DNA of 55,338 bases from Perlabentimonas gracilis (GCF_011174675.1 NZ_JAANIG010000031.1:1-55338), one strand, 5' to 3'. Positions 45,565 to 53,177 are shown, counted from the stretch's first letter. Notes: generated from the letters alone by a model not told the origin. Numbers and translations: made by a program.

Positions 45565-45611
45565 CCTGCCTGACTGCCTGACCGCAGTAGTCGGGTAGGC
45601 AGTCAGGCAGG
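45565..45611. repeat. 15-base-stem hairpin in the palindrome-rich stretch
   Basis: CCTGCCTGACTGCCT (45565-45579) pairs perfectly with AGGCAGTCAGGCAGG (45597-45611) over a 17-base loop. From here to 45970 the DNA is dominated by further CCTGCC/GGCAGG inverted repeats, which overlap the 3' end of dapF. Confidence 0.75.
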
Positions 45612-45627
45612 GGTAAACGGTAAGGAG

Positions 45628-45710
45628 CCTGTCTCAGCTTGTCTCGTATCTCGTCATCATTTTTGACGAGATAACGAGGGACACAGACTTTTTTTTGGAG
45701 GTTGACGAGA
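45628..45710. repeat. diverged copy of the 39-40 base module with extra hairpin
   Basis: It begins CCTGTCTC and ends GGAGGTTGACGAGA like the six array modules but has an inserted hairpin: CTCGTATCTCGTCA (45643-45656) pairs with TGACGAGAT-A-ACGAG (45664-45678), 14 pairs with a one-base bulge. The outer sequence is conserved while the inside is different. Confidence 0.7.
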
Positions 45711-45912
45711 AAGACAGATCAATCGTTCTATTTTCCAATCAATCAACCAACCTGCCCGCACTACCTGCCGCCTGCCGGTAGGCAGGGTAGACAGGCCACT
45801 GGCGGGTCAACCAATCTAATGTCTAATTGACGCTGACAGTTTACCTGCCTCTGGTAGGCTTGCCTGCCTATGGCAGGGAGCTCCGCACCCTGTCTGCCTA
45901 CAGGCAGGGCTG

Positions 45913-46743
45913 TCAGCCTGCCTGCCTGTCTGCCCGACTACCGTGGTCAGACGGGCCGGCAAAGGCAGGGTCAATTTCCCCTTCAAAAACCTTAAGGGCT
46001 GGGCCTTGTAGCCAGATATCTTGGTACTTGTTGGTAGCAACTCTTTGAAAGGTTACGGTAAGGGTGCCTCCCCGAGCTTCGAGCGTGTACGAACTTTTGT
46101 CCTCGTTGTACCAATGGTTTGCCGCAATGGCGGTGGCTACGGCTCCAGTGCCGCAGGCAAGCGTTTCTCCCTCAACACCCCGCTCGTAGGTGCGAATCTT
46201 AATGCTTTGGTCAACAAAATGGGCAAAGTTTACATTTACCCCAGCGGGTTGCTTGCCAAAGGAGTTGCGCATTAATCGGCCCTGGTAGGGAACATCCACA
46301 TGGTCCACATCGGTTACAAACTGAATAAGGTGAGGCGACCCTGTATTGATTAGGTAGTGATCCTCGTCCATGGTAATATCATCAACGTCTATCATTTTTA
46401 GGCGGACTGTTTGCGGGTCAATAACAATTGCCTCATGATCGCCATCAATGCCAGTAAATTTGGTTTTTTCGCCAATAATTCCCAGATGATAAGCAAACAT
46501 CACAAGGCACCTGCCGCCATTGCCGCACATGGTGGCCTCGTGCCCATCGGAGTTGTAGTAGCGCATCCTGAAGTCTGAGCTGGCGTCGTTCTCTAGCAGC
46601 ATTAGCCCATCGGCGCCCACGCCGAACTGGCGATGGCAAAGGCTAGCAACCTGTTGGGGCGAAGGGGTAAGATTAAGCTCACGGTTGTCAATAATCACAA
46701 AATCGTTGCCTGCGCCGTGGTATTTTTTGAAGTTGATGATCAT
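45913..46743 (-). CDS. dapF: diaminopimelate epimerase
   Basis: 276 residues. KYHGAGNDFVIID at the start, catalytic cysteines in MCGNGGRC and ETLACGTGAVA, and RGGTLTV near the end. It interconverts LL- and meso-diaminopimelate for lysine and peptidoglycan. Both gene ends are shaped by repeats: the ATG at 46743 directly abuts a 20-unit heptamer array, so its leader is repeat sequence, and the last 19 residues (DPAFAGPSDHGSRADRQAG, after the usual end near VFEGEI) are read from the palindrome-rich DNA. The catalytic core is complete, so the enzyme should be active. dapB is the next gene downstream. Confidence 0.95.
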   Translation of the reverse strand: MIINFKKYHGAGNDFVIIDNRELNLTPSPQQVASLCHRQFGVGADGLMLLENDASSDFRMRYYNSDGHEATMCGNGGRCLVMFAYHLGIIGEKTKFTGIDGDHEAIVIDPQTVRLKMIDVDDITMDEDHYLINTGSPHLIQFVTDVDHVDVPYQGRLMRNSFGKQPAGVNVNFAHFVDQSIKIRTYERGVEGETLACGTGAVATAIAANHWYNEDKSSYTLEARGGTLTVTFQRVATNKYQDIWLQGPALKVFEGEIDPAFAGPSDHGSRADRQAG

Positions 46744-46748
46744 ATCGG

Positions 46749-46888
46749 TAATCAGTAATCGGTAATCAGTAATCGGTAATCAGTAATCGGTAATCAGTAA
46801 TCGGTAATCAGTAATCGGTGATCGGTAATCGGTAATCGGTAATCAGTAATCGGTAATCGGTAATCAGTAATCAGTAATCAGTAATCAG
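46749..46888. repeat. uninterrupted 20-unit heptamer array upstream of dapF
   Basis: Twenty perfect-length 7-base units: ten alternating TAATCAG/TAATCGG, then TGATCGG and mixed TAATCGG/TAATCAG, ending in four TAATCAG. Only positions 2 and 6 vary and only as A/G. The array begins five bases before the dapF start codon and fills its 5' leader. Confidence 0.92.
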
Positions 46889-46895
46889 TATTTGC

Positions 46896-46945
46896 TTGTC
46901 TCGTAAACAGTCAGGTTGACGAGAGTAATTGGTGATCAGAGACCG
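46896..46945. repeat. short module variant and degenerate heptamers
   Basis: TCTCGT (46899-46904) and ACGAGA (46919-46924) are the arms of the array module, but the 14 bases between them (AAACAGTCAGGTTG) differ from the array copies. Degenerate units TAATTGG, TGATCAG and AGACCGG follow. The kept arms with changed loop suggest the pairing is what matters. Confidence 0.65.
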
Positions 46946-46956
46946 GGGGATGCTGC

Positions 46957-47340
46957 TTATCGATTTTTATTGCAAAATTGATCTGACTTTGTTATCATTG
47001 AGTTTAGCATCTTACCAATTGACGAGCACTTATCTAATAACATCTTCATCAAATCGAGGGTTATATATTCACAATCAAATGAAACTTCAATCCAGTGTTG
47101 AGTCTCTTGCTGTTCTCCATCCGCATCAGTTAGCTTGCTGATAAAGTGCTTCTCATATCGTCGTTTTGCCCATGCTTCGGCAATTTGCGCACCAACAGAA
47201 CGCGACGATCGTCTTATTTGATCAGTTAAGGAGTATCTTTCTTCAGCGGGGAATGTCTTTGTGAGTTCGAAAATTTCTTTTGAGAGGTCACGGGATAACT
47301 TGTAAACCTCCAAATCACGAAAACTATTTGCAAAATTCAT
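46957..47340 (-). CDS. four-helix-bundle protein (23S-IVP / Avd-fold)
   Basis: 127 residues, all helical: FRDLEVYKLSRDLSKEIFEL, the ERYSLTDQIRRSSRSVGAQIAEAWAKRR core, and two more helices. This is the family first seen as open reading frames in 23S rRNA intervening sequences and structurally akin to Avd, the accessory protein of diversity-generating retroelements, a basic pentamer that binds nucleic acid. No reverse transcriptase is in the window and the gene is not inside an rRNA gene. It stands alone between heptamer arrays that run in opposite orientation on its two sides (46749-46888 and 47399-47497). A role in binding the repeat RNA or in array turnover is a guess from position. The arrangement also fits a small mobile cassette. 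Confidence 0.88.
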   Translation of the reverse strand: MNFANSFRDLEVYKLSRDLSKEIFELTKTFPAEERYSLTDQIRRSSRSVGAQIAEAWAKRRYEKHFISKLTDADGEQQETQHWIEVSFDCEYITLDLMKMLLDKCSSIGKMLNSMITKSDQFCNKNR

Positions 47341-47398
47341 ATCGATGTTGTTTAGACAAAGATAAATAATATAGGAAAACCACCACCACCAACCACCA

Positions 47399-47497
47399 CC
47401 GATTACTGATTACTGACTACCCCTGCCTGACTGACGTCAAGGCAGGCAGGGATCACCGCCTACTGATTACTGACCACTGATCACCGTCCACCGCCTA
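47399..47497. repeat. inverted heptamer array with 32-base palindrome
   Basis: Units of CYGAYYA (the reverse complement of TRRTCRG): three at 47399-47419, the palindrome, then six at 47456-47497 (CCGCCTA, CTGATTA, CTGACCA, CTGATCA, CCGTCCA, CCGCCTA). The last unit contains the TAG stop codon of the OmpA-family gene. The orientation is opposite to the arrays at 44853 and 46749. Confidence 0.85.
47420..47451. repeat. 32-base palindromic element, copy 2 (inverted)
   Basis: Exact reverse complement of 45503-45534, including the off-centre TGACGTCA. The two copies enclose dapF and the four-helix-bundle gene. Confidence 0.85.
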
Positions 47498-50400
47498 CCT
47501 CCTCAACACCACCACATCAATTCTACGGTTACGGGCACGGCCCTCTTCGGTGTCGTTTGAAGTAAGAGGAACGTTGTTCTTCATATCCTTAACCTCCACA
47601 TTGCTAAAGCCATTTTCGATAAGGTATTTGGCCACTGCACCTGCGCGGTCGCGACCAATTTCGGGTTTTTGGATTGCCTCAAGATCATCGCAATGGCCCT
47701 GAATTTCGAGGCGAACGGTTGGGTTATTCCTAACCTGACGGAGCAGACGATTAAGCTCGGCAACCGATTCGGGTGCAAGGTAATCGCTGTTGGCACCGAA
47801 TTGAATATTTAGCTCAATGCTTGAACCAACCGAGATGGGTTTAAGCTGAATATTTCGGTTGATATTCATAAAGGTAGTAACCTGCTGTAGAACTAGGTTC
47901 TCGGAGAAGTACCAGTAGTCATCGGCCAGAACCTCAAGTAGGTAATCGTCGCTGGCCATGAAGTTTAGGGTGTAGTCGCCGCTGGTGGCGCTAGAGTTAA
48001 CCGAGGCTACTATGGCGTTGGTGCGAGTGTTTATTAGGTTAACCCTAGCCCTAATGGGTTGTTGCGTGTTTACATCCTTAACTGAGCCCGATATTGTGGT
48101 ACGGCGTACCTGCTGAACACCCTGCTGCATATCCTGGTCGGTGGCAGCAAAGTTAATCCGGCGCACCTTCTCGTCGAACACAAAGTTTACCTCAAACTGC
48201 TTATAGCCATTAAATTGAACTAGGAAGCTGTTCTGCCTAAGGTCAAAGTTTTCGTAGTAAATATTATTGATAGTAAGGATATACTCATCGGTTACGGGGG
48301 CAAATAGCACAAACTCACCATTTCTGTCGGTTAGCGTAGAGTAGGAGCGTCCTTGGCTATCGGTGGCGGTTATGCGAACGTTGGAAACATCAACACGTCC
48401 TAAGCCCGAAAGGCGGCTACGGTTAAGGATAATTTTACCAAAGACTTTGTTTTTCTCAACGAATGGAAAGTAGTATGTGCCAGATCGGTCTATTTTAATC
48501 TCCGTTTCTTCAATAGCTTTGCTATATGTTCCAACATCAGCACTTAATGGAGTATAATTAAATTTATATGTTCCCTCAGGGATTTTTTCAATTTTTACTA
48601 TTCCAATATTGTCAGAAATAAGTTCAGAGCTATGAAAGTCTCCTGGTATTTTGCCTTTAATCTCAGAATCTACTTTTTCAATTTCTAATAACACACTCTT
48701 TATTCCTGGCTCATTCGGCTCCTGAATGAAATTCCCATTATAGTCTTTGAAAAATACGATGTTAATATTGTGATACTTAACCCTTGGTTGATTTAATGCG
48801 AAATCTTTTTTCGCTCCGAATTCAAGATATAAATTTTGATAACTTTCAACGGCATCTTGTTGGTTTAACCTGTTTTGCATGGAGTATACGCCAAGAACCT
48901 GCACTTCAATATTGTTTGGGAAATAGCAATTAATTTGACCATGTAGGGTCGTATAAGTTGACTTCGCAATCATATCATTGGCATAACTCATTCCAGTTTG
49001 GAGTTTCACGATGTCCTTATAGATGAAAAATTCGAAGGTTGGTAAAAGTTGTATCTTTCGAGTTCCAATACTTGTCTGTAAATATTTAATCTGATCATAA
49101 GACGATCTTGGTCCAGATGTGTAATAAGCCATTGTTGTGAAGTTACGGCTACGCAACGTCAGTGATAGGTGATGAAATAAAGGGTGTTTGTTGTTGTCGT
49201 TATCTGGAGCAAAAGGGTTGTCAAGTATCCTTGCTTGAGCTAATTCAAAAGTAGGAGTTAATATTATAGAGTTGGTTTGATTTTTAATTCTAGTTCCAAA
49301 AACAGCTTTTATGTTTAAACTACTAAAACCTCTGCCTTCAGGAAACATCCTTAACCCTGCGTTTTGATAATTAGTAACTGCTGGCCCCCCAAATATTTCA
49401 ACTTCTGGTGCAATAAAATGCCTCCACTGTGCATATCCGTCTCGTGTTGAGAGGCTTGATCTGTTGACTATAGTTTCTGCTTGGATTGTTGCGAATTGGT
49501 TGGTGTTTTCGTTGTAAAAGACTTGAAGTTGATTGTCTTGATTCTTACGCCAGATCATAGACCCAAATACTTCAAATCGACCGGCATAAGGACTATAGTG
49601 GAATGCGCTGGCAGATCGTGCACGAATGGACGTTGATACGTTTCCTACGTTCGAGGTGTAATACATTTGCCATCCGAACTCGTTATGATTAGATTTATTA
49701 TCAATTTGTCTCTCCAGTAAATTGTATGATGATTGGAGGTATAAATTGTGCTGATTAAATAGAGTAAACCTTGAACCTACATAAACTAATTTAGAATTAA
49801 AGTTATCCCGTCGGCTTTCGTTATATGCTAACCCCAAATTGGTTTGAACCTCTGGTGTGAATCGATAACTAAAATTACTTCCTAAATTATCTACATCTGT
49901 TTGCAAATTCCTTGTTGCAATAAGTTCGGCTTTAATTCTTGGGTTATCATATGCTAAATATCCACCCCGTCCCATCATGCTGCTTTCAACGTTTCTATAC
50001 CCATCTCCTAGCTCAATAGTCCAATTTTTAATTTGGCCCCTTATGTGCATTTTGTTGTATAGGTAAAGGTCTTCTGGTTTGCGGGAAGAGAAATTCCTAT
50101 AGTAATATCCAATTTCACTATCTCCTTCAAATAGAAGCTTCCCTTCAAGGTTCAAAGTGTAAACTGGAGTGTTGTATGGGTCTGCAATACCTTGAGCATA
50201 CGCTGATATACTCAAGGGGATTTCGTTAGAGGGGATTTGATTAACGAATGTCGATTTTATTAGCTTAAACCATAGGTTTGTTTGATAAACTGTGTCAATC
50301 GATGAGATCATACTTTTGAGACCAAATATAGTTCTCCCGTATTGCTCTATATCTGCCAGTGATACCCTGAAGGTTAGAAGGCTGTCTGAATGGGGTGGTA

Positions 50401-51010
50401 TGGATACATCCTTTGTAAATAATGCTTCACGTTGTACGCCAACCGTAAGAGAGCTATTGCCATCAAAGAGGAAATTTATTAATTCCTCCCGGTTTCCTTT
50501 GTTATGAATGCTTACTGAAAACTCAGCCGACTTTGATGTTGGGTCAAGATAAAAAATTCTGTTAGAATAGCGAATGGTTAGATCTGCAGTGCGGGGTATT
50601 TTTACAAAGCAGTATTCGTTTTTTATAGTGTTGCCTCTAGTATCTGTTAGTGAAGCAATAACATTGTAGCCAATGTCGCCTCTAACATTACTACCAATGG
50701 CTACTCTTAAGGGGACAGTAATTGAATCTAGGGGAGGAAGGTTGATCTCGATTTTATCTCCACCGATAACTGTCCATCCTTCGGGGACTGTGAAGTTTAG
50801 GGTAAAGGTTTCTTGTCTATTGGAGTTGTTTTTTATAACTAGGGCATTGAAGAATGTTTGCTTTGCAGCAGATTCAATGGTTTGACGAGAAAATCTTGCG
50901 TCAACATCAACAGGAGCTTCGTTGTAAAGAAAGAATTGAGCAAAACTGCCAAAATTTAGTGAAAATATTAGAGCAAAAGATAATGCGATATGTTTTACCC
51001 ATATTTTCAT
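47495..51010 (-). CDS. giant OmpA-family outer-membrane protein, possibly usher-like
   Basis: 1171 residues. Signal peptide (1-25, ending SFAQ). Two Ig/NEW3-like beta domains (about 35-260). A long central region (about 270-740) of alternating aromatic and polar strands that reads as an outer-membrane barrel (ELGDGYRNVESSMMGRGGYLAYD). Then an SdrD/prealbumin-like repeat (FFKDYNGNFIQEPNEPGI), two carboxypeptidase-regulatory-like domains, and an OmpA peptidoglycan-binding domain at the end (IQFGANSDYLAPES, GHCDDLEA, RARNRRIDVVV). It lies 41 bases after the genes of two small exported beta proteins that look like each other, which suggests an outer-membrane assembly platform and its subunits. 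No periplasmic chaperone gene is present, so this is inference. Base composition changes near 48470: the barrel part is more AT-rich than the C-terminal part. Confidence 0.8.
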   Translation of the reverse strand: MKIWVKHIALSFALIFSLNFGSFAQFFLYNEAPVDVDARFSRQTIESAAKQTFFNALVIKNNSNRQETFTLNFTVPEGWTVIGGDKIEINLPPLDSITVPLRVAIGSNVRGDIGYNVIASLTDTRGNTIKNEYCFVKIPRTADLTIRYSNRIFYLDPTSKSAEFSVSIHNKGNREELINFLFDGNSSLTVGVQREALFTKDVSIPPHSDSLLTFRVSLADIEQYGRTIFGLKSMISSIDTVYQTNLWFKLIKSTFVNQIPSNEIPLSISAYAQGIADPYNTPVYTLNLEGKLLFEGDSEIGYYYRNFSSRKPEDLYLYNKMHIRGQIKNWTIELGDGYRNVESSMMGRGGYLAYDNPRIKAELIATRNLQTDVDNLGSNFSYRFTPEVQTNLGLAYNESRRDNFNSKLVYVGSRFTLFNQHNLYLQSSYNLLERQIDNKSNHNEFGWQMYYTSNVGNVSTSIRARSASAFHYSPYAGRFEVFGSMIWRKNQDNQLQVFYNENTNQFATIQAETIVNRSSLSTRDGYAQWRHFIAPEVEIFGGPAVTNYQNAGLRMFPEGRGFSSLNIKAVFGTRIKNQTNSIILTPTFELAQARILDNPFAPDNDNNKHPLFHHLSLTLRSRNFTTMAYYTSGPRSSYDQIKYLQTSIGTRKIQLLPTFEFFIYKDIVKLQTGMSYANDMIAKSTYTTLHGQINCYFPNNIEVQVLGVYSMQNRLNQQDAVESYQNLYLEFGAKKDFALNQPRVKYHNINIVFFKDYNGNFIQEPNEPGIKSVLLEIEKVDSEIKGKIPGDFHSSELISDNIGIVKIEKIPEGTYKFNYTPLSADVGTYSKAIEETEIKIDRSGTYYFPFVEKNKVFGKIILNRSRLSGLGRVDVSNVRITATDSQGRSYSTLTDRNGEFVLFAPVTDEYILTINNIYYENFDLRQNSFLVQFNGYKQFEVNFVFDEKVRRINFAATDQDMQQGVQQVRRTTISGSVKDVNTQQPIRARVNLINTRTNAIVASVNSSATSGDYTLNFMASDDYLLEVLADDYWYFSENLVLQQVTTFMNINRNIQLKPISVGSSIELNIQFGANSDYLAPESVAELNRLLRQVRNNPTVRLEIQGHCDDLEAIQKPEIGRDRAGAVAKYLIENGFSNVEVKDMKNNVPLTSNDTEEGRARNRRIDVVVLRR

Positions 51011-51051
51011 TTATTTCCTGGAGTAAGTTAGTAGTTTCTCTAATTGTTTCG

Positions 51052-51609
51052 TTAGTACAATTCTAACTTAAAATATAATTGAGTATAGTAAAACCCCCAT
51101 GGCGAATCAAGTAATGGGGCCGTTTTTCCAAACTCATAAGTCAATCCGAATGTTGCTACAAATCCGTCTATTACAGTCCCTTCGATAAAGACTTTTTCAG
51201 AATTTGAAAGTGTATAAGGTGTAGTAGAGTTTGGAAATGTATATTCTGTGGCAGGGTGACTAGCTGAAAAGCCTACAGGTTGCATTGTAAGCAATGCAAG
51301 ATCTAACGGATCATTCCCATCGTCAGATTGAATTGCCGAGTCTGCAGACCAGATGTACAACCTCCAACCTGTGTAGGTACCTACTGGTAGGTCATACCCC
51401 GTTGTGTCAATCACAATTTTTATTCTTGTCCAGTTTGGCAACTCAATGCCATTATTGTAATGGTCAAGCGATGTAATGTTGAGCTGAATAAAACCTCCAG
51501 AGTAGGTCAGTCTAACAGGCCTTGCCGAAGAGCTATTGGCAAATAATAACCCAGCCAATACAAAGACCAGCATATATATCTTAATGAAACTCTTTGTAGG
51601 AATATTCAT
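51052..51609 (-). CDS. small exported beta protein, subunit-like
   Basis: 185 residues with a signal peptide (about 1-29, ending SSSA). The mature part is beta-rich and includes GGFIQLNITSLDHYNNGIEL, which matches NIVFVFNTIDQYENGI of the next protein upstream, so the two are related. It ends in a strand with alternating hydrophobics (YFKLELY), like fibre subunits. Its exact family is not recognised. It sits between the other subunit-like gene and the large outer-membrane protein. Confidence 0.75.
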   Translation of the reverse strand: MNIPTKSFIKIYMLVFVLAGLLFANSSSARPVRLTYSGGFIQLNITSLDHYNNGIELPNWTRIKIVIDTTGYDLPVGTYTGWRLYIWSADSAIQSDDGNDPLDLALLTMQPVGFSASHPATEYTFPNSTTPYTLSNSEKVFIEGTVIDGFVATFGLTYEFGKTAPLLDSPWGFYYTQLYFKLELY

Positions 51610-51628
51610 TTCTTTTTAGTTAACCAAT

Positions 51629-51663
51629 CAATAGAGCCAAACGAACTCCGCTTGGCTCTATTG
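51629..51663 (-). terminator. hairpin between the two subunit-like genes
   Basis: A perfect 12-base stem (CAATAGAGCCAA / TTGGCTCTATTG) with an 11-base loop, 26 bases after the stop at 51689. No T-run follows, so it may be a partial terminator or an RNA-protecting structure that sets the ratio of the first product over the two below it. Confidence 0.6.
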
Positions 51664-51688
51664 CCCAATTAACATCTATAGTTTAACT

Positions 51689-52240
51689 TTAATCTGGTGC
51701 TAGGGTTAAGAAAATGTTGTTAACATAAATATCTGTCTCCAAACTTTGTTCCGATAGAGCGGCTGCCATTCCTGCTCCAGCCGTTCCAACTTCCCATTGG
51801 ATTGTGTATTGATGGTTACCACCAGCACTTGCACCTGCTACAGGGGTTAATACTTGGGTAGCGGCTAATGCGTGTAGGTCAGTGTCAATAACCTCACCAT
51901 CAGTGGTTCCTAGTGTATAGCCAACGTTGTTTAATGCAAAAGTAGTATTACCTGTCTCAAGGCCAATGAATGTTCCGTTCTCTGGTACCATGGTAATGCT
52001 ATAGTCTCTCGATGATGAAACCTGAAAGGTTGTGGTTGTTCTTGGGGTTCCACCAATACCATTCTCATACTGATCGATGGTGTTAAAAACAAACACAATA
52101 TTTCCACCAGAAGTAACGGTTAGGCGAAGAATTGAATTAAGGGTTACGGAAACAGGAATCACAGCTTGGTCAGATACCATTTGTCCAAAGCCCATTTGGG
52201 CAAAAAGTAGCATGGCTACTCCAAGTAATAGTTTTCTCAT
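51689..52240 (-). CDS. small exported beta protein, major-subunit-like
   Basis: 183 residues with a clear signal peptide (MRKLLLGVAMLLFAQMGFGQ). The mature part is rich in Thr, Gly and Val and starts with VIPVSVTLNSILRLTVTSGG, then the motif FVFNTIDQYENGI shared with the following gene, then TTTFQVSSSRDYSITM. It is the first gene of the operon with its own promoter, and a hairpin lies after it, as expected of an abundant surface subunit. Function is inferred from context only. Confidence 0.75.
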   Translation of the reverse strand: MRKLLLGVAMLLFAQMGFGQMVSDQAVIPVSVTLNSILRLTVTSGGNIVFVFNTIDQYENGIGGTPRTTTTFQVSSSRDYSITMVPENGTFIGLETGNTTFALNNVGYTLGTTDGEVIDTDLHALAATQVLTPVAGASAGGNHQYTIQWEVGTAGAGMAAALSEQSLETDIYVNNIFLTLAPD

Positions 52241-52303
52241 AGGATTTAAAATTTAATTGTTAGTAGTATAGTTGCTAATTTGTTTGCGTTTTGAAAACTT
52301 ATG

Positions 52304-52333
52304 TAAAAATATTGCAAAAAAATTATAATACAA
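52304..52333 (-). promoter_or_regulatory. promoter of the surface-protein operon
   Basis: On the minus strand TTG (52333-52331), exactly 19 bases, then TATTTTTA (52311-52304), one base off TAnnTTTG. The leader would be about 57 bases. Confidence 0.55.
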
Positions 52334-52466
52334 GTAGTTTTCATCTTTTTTTGCCGCTAAACTCCTTAATATTGAGTAAGTGAGGTAAATTGCGGATGAA
52401 TGTTTGAAAAAGTGTGATATATGGCACGGTTATATGGGTGGGTTGGCACGGGGGCGGAGGGGGCGG

Positions 52467-53097
52467 AGATTGAAGATTGAAGATTTAAGATTGAGGATTG
52501 AAGACCGAAGACAGAAGACAGAAGACCGAAGACCGAAAAGAAAGTTCATAAAGTGCCTAGAGTTTTAAGTGCCTAAAGAGGGTGGTTGCGTCCTTTGTAC
52601 ATTAGGAAATATTATTTTATGTGTTTAACAGATTAGGTATTTGCGCCTTAGTGTCTTTGCGTTTAAAGTTTAAAGTCGAAAGTCGAAAGTCGAAAGTCAG
52701 AAGTCAGAAGATCGAAGACCACTGAGAAAGTTCATAAATTGCCTAGAGTTTTAAGTGCCTAAAGAGGGTGGTTGCGTCGTTTGTATATTAGGAAGTATAG
52801 TTTTATGTGTTTAAACATAAGGCGTTTGCGTCTTCGTGTCTTTGCGTTTAAAGTCGAAAGTCAAAAGTCGAAAGTCGAAAGTCAGAAGTCGGAAGTCGGA
52901 AGTCCGAAGACCGAAAAGAAAGTTCATAAAGTGCCTAGAGTATTAAGTGCCTAAAGAGGGTGGTTGCGTCTTTAATACATTAGGAAGTATAGTTTTATGT
53001 GTTTAAAGATTTGGTGTTTGCGCCTTAGTGTCTTTGCGTTTAAAGTTTAAAGTTTAAAGTTGAAAGACAATTGACCGAAGAGAGAAGACTGAAGGGG
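52467..53097. repeat. second heptamer array with three ~129-base modules
   Basis: Four runs of 7-base units in exact register: ten (52467-52536, AGATTGA to AGACCGA), eight (52665-52720), nine (52850-52912) and eight (53042-53097), of the kinds AAAGTCG, AAAGTCA, GAAGTCG, GAAGACC, GAAGACA. Between them are three close copies of a module (52537-52664, 52721-52849, 52913-53041; 128, 129, 129 bases) that share AAAGTTCATAAA, GTGCCTAAAGAGGGTGGTTG and GTCTTTGCGTTT. The plan equals that of the 44.9 kb array but the sequences are unrelated. No gene is supported between 52241 and 53193. Confidence 0.9.
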
Positions 53098-53143
53098 GAA
53101 ACACTAGGAATTATTGCAGGCAGTTTGTGTTAAATGTACAGGT

Positions 53144-53177
53144 GGGGTTACTTTTACGCTTAGCGAAAAGTCACCCC
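53144..53177 (-). terminator. hairpin after the SpoIIE-phosphatase gene
   Basis: GGGGT-T-ACTTTT (53144-53155) pairs with AAAAGT-C-ACCCC (53166-53177), 11 pairs with one mismatch, loop of 10 bases, 16 bases after the stop at 53194. No strong T-run follows on the minus strand. Confidence 0.45.

Noticed and set aside
45816-46048. Open frames of 73-74 codons around the 3' end of dapF
   Set aside because: They come from palindromic CCTGCC/GGCAGG DNA and from the antisense of dapF, with cysteine-, proline- and arginine-rich nonsense.
46957-47340. 23S rRNA intervening sequence
   Set aside because: The protein family fits, but no rRNA sequence is present on either side.
46749-47497. Complete diversity-generating retroelement
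   Set aside because: The four-helix-bundle protein has an Avd-like fold, but no reverse transcriptase, template repeat or variable C-type-lectin target was found.
52772-52954. 60-codon open frame in the second heptamer array
   Set aside because: It reads straight through repeats (repeated KVESQKS) and has no start context; it is a by-product of 7-base periodicity.
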